32,532 bases of DNA, taken from the IMG/VR virus record IMGVR_UViG_3300009128_000081, positions 1 through 32,532 of that record, one strand, 5' to 3'. Made by a program: the position numbers and the translations under genes. Positions 29,218 through 32,532 of the stretch are shown here, in pieces. Each line of letters opens with the position of its first letter. Position 1 is the first letter of the stretch. The notes under the pieces were generated by a model. That model was not told the origin of the DNA. It saw nothing but the letters and a program-made list of their open reading frames with translations, and made no database searches. This stretch comes from a virus.

Positions 29218-32200
29218 ATGGCCGATTATACTTTTATTTTATACGATAGAACAAACACAACATCCAAATGCACTTTAGCCCCCCGTTCCGCCGTTGACGC
29301 TACCATAGAAGACGAAATCAACGGAGTGCAGCATTTACGCCTATCCATCCCTTTAGACACCGCCGACCAGCGCTCACGCTCCGAACAGGTAGCGCGCTTC
29401 GATGTCATTCGGTTAGTAGACACCGAAAACAAAACTCATCGTAGTTTTCGGGTATATTTTCTGCACGAATCCAAAGATCGATTAACCCTAACCATCGAAG
29501 CCGACGACCTTATTCTCGACCTTGCCCGCGTCCAGTTTGTAGCCGATGGGCGAGCAGACATCGACTATACCTATACAGGTGATGGAAAATATATCGCCTC
29601 CAACGCTACGGTAACGACCGTACTCACGGCAGCTTTAGCGCGGTCAGATTTTAGCGTTGGCACAGTGTCATCCGCTTTGGATAACGCCCCAAAAGAATAC
29701 CAATTTGTTAATGAAACCGCTTTGTCGGTACTCCAGAAGATAATCTCCGCTTATAAAGAAGACTACCCCAACTGTGGATATCGGCGCAACGAAGACGGTA
29801 CGATTGATTTCCTTTCCGACCTATCGCAAAACACCGGCACATTCTTAATCAACCGCAAAAATCTGCTCAGTCTAAATCACACCCTCGATGTTCGCGAATA
29901 TGCCAATAGGATTTTCCCCTTTGGCGCAAAAGCGGACTGGCAGCACGTCCATTCGGGTATCGAAAGTGAAATCACCAGCGTTGTCGCTAAAACTGGCATT
30001 GATGCTGAGAAAGTCTACGTCGATGAAACCAATGATGCGTGGAAGTGGCGATATGGAGATGTTGGTGACATTCTCTATTCTACCTCAGCAGGTTCAGTCG
30101 ATAGTGGCTCATCCGCGCAGACGATGGCCGTTGCCGGCGTAACGATGTATGATAACGAATATCGTGGGGGGATTTTCGAGGTTACCGGCGGCGACTTGAA
30201 AGGTGTTCTGCGGGCTATCGACGCAAACGATGATAGTGGGAATCTCGCTTTAAACGATAAACTCCATTTTGTCAATGATGCTGACGACATTATTGGTGAA
30301 TCCTGCCGCTTGGCAAAAAATGTCCGCCCAGTTGACATCTGGGGTTTTGCCGTCAAAAGTTCCGAGGTGGAATCGGCGACGGCCAGTATGTTGTATGATT
30401 CGTTTGCCAGTTATGGAACATCGCAAGAATATCAAAACGGTTATATTGAATTTTTGGACGGCAACGCCCAAGGCATTGTTACCAGGGTTAATAGCCACGA
30501 CAATGATCAGCTTTATTTCACCACTCTTACTGCAACGCCCGACACCGGTGTTTCTTATCGCCTCACAGCCAACACGCCCGTTGACGGCTGCTTGTCTATT
30601 GAAGAGCCGGAGGAGGCCCCCTCAGCAGGTGATGTGATTATTTTACGCACCGTTGATTTTGGCGGGGGCTTAACCATCGGCAAGCATCCCCGATTTCGAT
30701 CAACAATCAATAGCGCGACCAACGCCTTGGTAAACCTTCCCACGGACGATGGTAGTAAGTTCAGCACCTATCAGATTGGGCAAATATTCACGTCCGAAAT
30801 CAACAGCATTGACCGCACCCGTCATTTTAATATTCAGCAGTTTGAGATAAACAGTATCAACGGTGATGTAATCTATCCCACCTCAACCCTTACCACAACT
30901 CCGACAAAAGGCGACCAAGTTGAAATTTTAACTTTGGTAAACTCAACAGAGGTTACATCATGGGGAGCTAAAGAAAGAACATTTAGGGATGACAGCATCG
31001 CCGACCCGTGGGAACTATATCTCACCGCCACGGACGAATTAGCCAATTTAGTTAGTCAGCGCACCTCTTATCAAATAAACTGCTTGGATTTGTGGAAAAC
31101 CGACCCGGACACCTACCAGTTTTACCAGTTTGATATTGGCGATACATTGTCGATTTTCGATGAAGAAACTCAAATCAATGTTGGCGATTTACGTGTACGA
31201 CGGAAAACCTGGCGGCCGCTTACCCCGTGGGTTGTTGATCTAATTGAACTCAATGAAACAATACAAACAACGTCAAAGCTGGATGTATCAGACCAACAGA
31301 AACTCAAACAAACGGCGGATAAAATTGACATTTTAACTCGCGAAAAGCAGCACGAAACTTGTCAACATTGGGATGAACAAAACAAGGAATGCCTCAAAGA
31401 TACAGCCCCAAACACCTTCTGCCGCACTTCTAAATCAAACCGAGATGGAAAATTACGGTCGGATAAATCACCGATTACCAAAGCCGATTGCAACAACTTC
31501 GAGCCACGTGCTAAGGGGGAAAAGGGGGAGCATGGCGGATACGCTTTTCGTTGGTCTTATAGCAGTAGCACATCAGCGCCGCCAAGCTCAGGTTTTTTTG
31601 AGTTTAACAACAGCGATTTGTCCTTAGTAACGGAGATTTACGCTCACGATACCAGCTATAACGGGACAGACGTTAGCGACTTCCTTGATTCTTTTCTTGC
31701 CGCTGGTATAATTAAAATCTGGAAAGAAGGCAGCCCCTCGATCTACTGGCTTGGCAGCATCACCAGTAAAGCCGATAATGGAACTTATTTCACCTTTGGC
31801 GTTTCGTATACCGGCCATAGTGGTAGTTTCAACTATCTTGAGACGGCTGTGATTGAATATAGTAATAGCGGCACGGCTGGAGGCACATCAGGGACTTCAG
31901 AAGTCGGAACATCTGGAACAACTGGCACTTCTGGGACCACCCCGCCGGAATTTACTAGTGGATCAAGCGGCACATCTGGCACGGGTACATCCGGCGTAGA
32001 TGGCACGAGTGGCGTTGATGGCACATCTGGCACGGGTACATCCGGCGTAGACGGCACGGACGGAGTAGATGGCGACCCTGGCGGGCCCTCGGCTCCGTAT
32101 AAGTTTAGCACAGTAACAACGGACGGCGACCCGGGCAGTGGGTATTTACGATTTAATCATGCCACGTATTCAAGTGTAACAAAGATTTATATTGATAATA

Positions 32201-32532
32201 ACGACAGAAACGGGAGTGATGTTAGCAGTTGGCTTGCAACTTGGGATGATAGCTCAAATGTGCCTAGAAGTATATTAAAAATATTTGAAGAAGGCGATTT
32301 GACCAATTTCATCTTTTTTGAAGTAACGGCCCGTTCTGTCGGGGTTGGCTACCAAAAATTTAATCTGACCTATGTTGACCACGCAGGCAGTTTTTCCGCT
32401 GGAGATAATATAATTGTGTCATGTATGCCAGTAGGTGATGCTGGCACTGACGGCGTCGATGGAACGGATGGCGTCGATGGCGTTGATGGAACCAACGGCG
32501 TCAATGGAACGGATGGCGTCGATGGAACGGAT
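29218..32532 (+). CDS. Tail-associated protein/fibre (Tal-like), 3' end outside the window
   Basis: The frame is open for 1105 codons to the window end. The N-terminus (MADYTFILYDRTN, then IEDEINGVQHLRLSIPL and LTIEADDLILDLA) and the following region to about residue 370 resemble the baseplate hub domain of Tal/prophage tail endopeptidase proteins. A short coiled coil (KLDVSDQQKLKQTADKIDI) sits near residue 690. Then come two related beta modules of about 105 residues (775-884 and 961-1074) sharing GTDVS/GSDVS, IIKIWKEG/ILKIFEEG and HSGSF/HAGSF, separated by a Gly-Thr-Ser and Gly-Val-Asp collagen-like stretch, with a second collagen-like stretch at the end. No ribosome site is seen. It likely forms the tail tip fibre that contacts the host. 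Confidence 0.8.
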   Translation, partial: MADYTFILYDRTNTTSKCTLAPRSAVDATIEDEINGVQHLRLSIPLDTADQRSRSEQVARFDVIRLVDTENKTHRSFRVYFLHESKDRLTLTIEADDLILDLARVQFVADGRADIDYTYTGDGKYIASNATVTTVLTAALARSDFSVGTVSSALDNAPKEYQFVNETALSVLQKIISAYKEDYPNCGYRRNEDGTIDFLSDLSQNTGTFLINRKNLLSLNHTLDVREYANRIFPFGAKADWQHVHSGIESEITSVVAKTGIDAEKVYVDETNDAWKWRYGDVGDILYSTSAGSVDSGSSAQTMAVAGVTMYDNEYRGGIFEVTGGDLKGVLRAIDANDDSGNLALNDKLHFVNDADDIIGESCRLAKNVRPVDIWGFAVKSSEVESATASMLYDSFASYGTSQEYQNGYIEFLDGNAQGIVTRVNSHDNDQLYFTTLTATPDTGVSYRLTANTPVDGCLSIEEPEEAPSAGDVIILRTVDFGGGLTIGKHPRFRSTINSATNALVNLPTDDGSKFSTYQIGQIFTSEINSIDRTRHFNIQQFEINSINGDVIYPTSTLTTTPTKGDQVEILTLVNSTEVTSWGAKERTFRDDSIADPWELYLTATDELANLVSQRTSYQINCLDLWKTDPDTYQFYQFDIGDTLSIFDEETQINVGDLRVRRKTWRPLTPWVVDLIELNETIQTTSKLDVSDQQKLKQTADKIDILTREKQHETCQHWDEQNKECLKDTAPNTFCRTSKSNRDGKLRSDKSPITKADCNNFEPRAKGEKGEHGGYAFRWSYSSSTSAPPSSGFFEFNNSDLSLVTEIYAHDTSYNGTDVSDFLDSFLAAGIIKIWKEGSPSIYWLGSITSKADNGTYFTFGVSYTGHSGSFNYLETAVIEYSNSGTAGGTSGTSEVGTSGTTGTSGTTPPEFTSGSSGTSGTGTSGVDGTSGVDGTSGTGTSGVDGTDGVDGDPGGPSAPYKFSTVTTDGDPGSGYLRFNHATYSSVTKIYIDNNDRNGSDVSSWLATWDDSSNVPRSILKIFEEGDLTNFIFFEVTARSVGVGYQKFNLTYVDHAGSFSAGDNIIVSCMPVGDAGTDGVDGTDGVDGVDGTNGVNGTDGVDGTD
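31870..32089 (+). repeat. Collagen-like G-X-X coding repeat 1
   Basis: It encodes mostly G-T-S and G-V-D triplets, for example GTSGTGTSGVDGTSG, which form a triple-helical stalk in phage fibres. The DNA contains two near-identical units (GGCACATCTGGCACGGGTAC at about 31970 and 32020), prone to slippage. Confidence 0.85.
32440..32532 (+). repeat. Collagen-like G-X-X coding repeat 2 (cut by window end)
   Basis: It encodes GDAGTDGVDGTDGVDG and more G-V-D, G-T-N and G-V-N triplets to the window edge. The DNA is a short tandem repeat of GGAACGGATGGCGTCGAT type. Confidence 0.85.

Noticed and set aside
31833-32111. Minus-strand Pro/Val/Asp repeat protein
   Set aside because: It is only the reverse reading of the collagen-like repeat in the fibre gene.
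31870-32532. Diversity-generating retroelement acting on the fibre
   Set aside because: No reverse transcriptase, template repeat or adenine-biased variable repeat is visible within the window.

Overview
The window is part of the genome, or an integrated copy, of a tailed double-stranded DNA phage (Caudoviricetes) with a long non-contractile, siphovirus-type tail. All but one of the convincing genes lie on the + strand, in standard virion-assembly order: terminase, portal, Mu-F-like protein, scaffold, major capsid protein, connector/completion proteins, tail tube, frameshifting tail chaperone, tape measure, distal tail protein, tail-associated fibre. No host chromosomal gene, tRNA, rRNA or CRISPR array is visible, so the host cannot be named. 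Shine-Dalgarno sites are of ordinary bacterial type and TAA, TAG and TGA all serve as stops. Several intergenic repeats are of a kind common in environmental bacterial genomes, which suggests an uncultured host.

Region 1 (1-8427) is packaging and head: a possible small-terminase tail end, large terminase, a minimal tyrosine recombinase with a T5orf172-type protein inserted before the portal gene, two small proteins, a MITE-like insertion with a 12-bp target duplication, a MuF-like protein, a scaffold-like protein and an SU10-type major capsid protein. Region 2 (8507-12715) is a modification cassette: a radical-SAM protein, an unknown acidic protein, and one 994-residue polypeptide with glycosyltransferase, methyltransferase and second glycosyltransferase modules. 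Its place directly behind the capsid gene suggests virion or surface-glycan modification.

Region 3 (12721-19664) holds connector, completion, tail-terminator, tail-tube and chaperone genes. The chaperone pair shows the classic G/GT -1 frameshift arrangement. Region 4 (19665-20058) is the only gap above 300 bp. It contains a minus-strand 27-residue membrane peptide, a good minus-strand promoter, competing hairpins and a degenerate inverted copy of the peptide gene. Region 5 (20059-32532) holds the tape measure (split by an in-frame TAA), a polynucleotide 3'-phosphatase-like HAD protein, small zinc-type proteins, a Dit protein enlarged by lectin-like domains, and a Tal/fibre protein with collagen-like linkers that runs off the window.

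The most unusual feature is the repeat content. One family of 14-bp-arm hairpins with compensating arm changes sits before several virion genes. A roughly 30-bp element (E1) occurs five times, twice in hairpin loops and three times inside genes. A different 31-bp sequence (E2) is repeated exactly inside two genes in different reading frames. GGAATTC-type palindromes are nested with the hairpins. This is unusual for a compact phage genome and is the best candidate here for an undescribed system.
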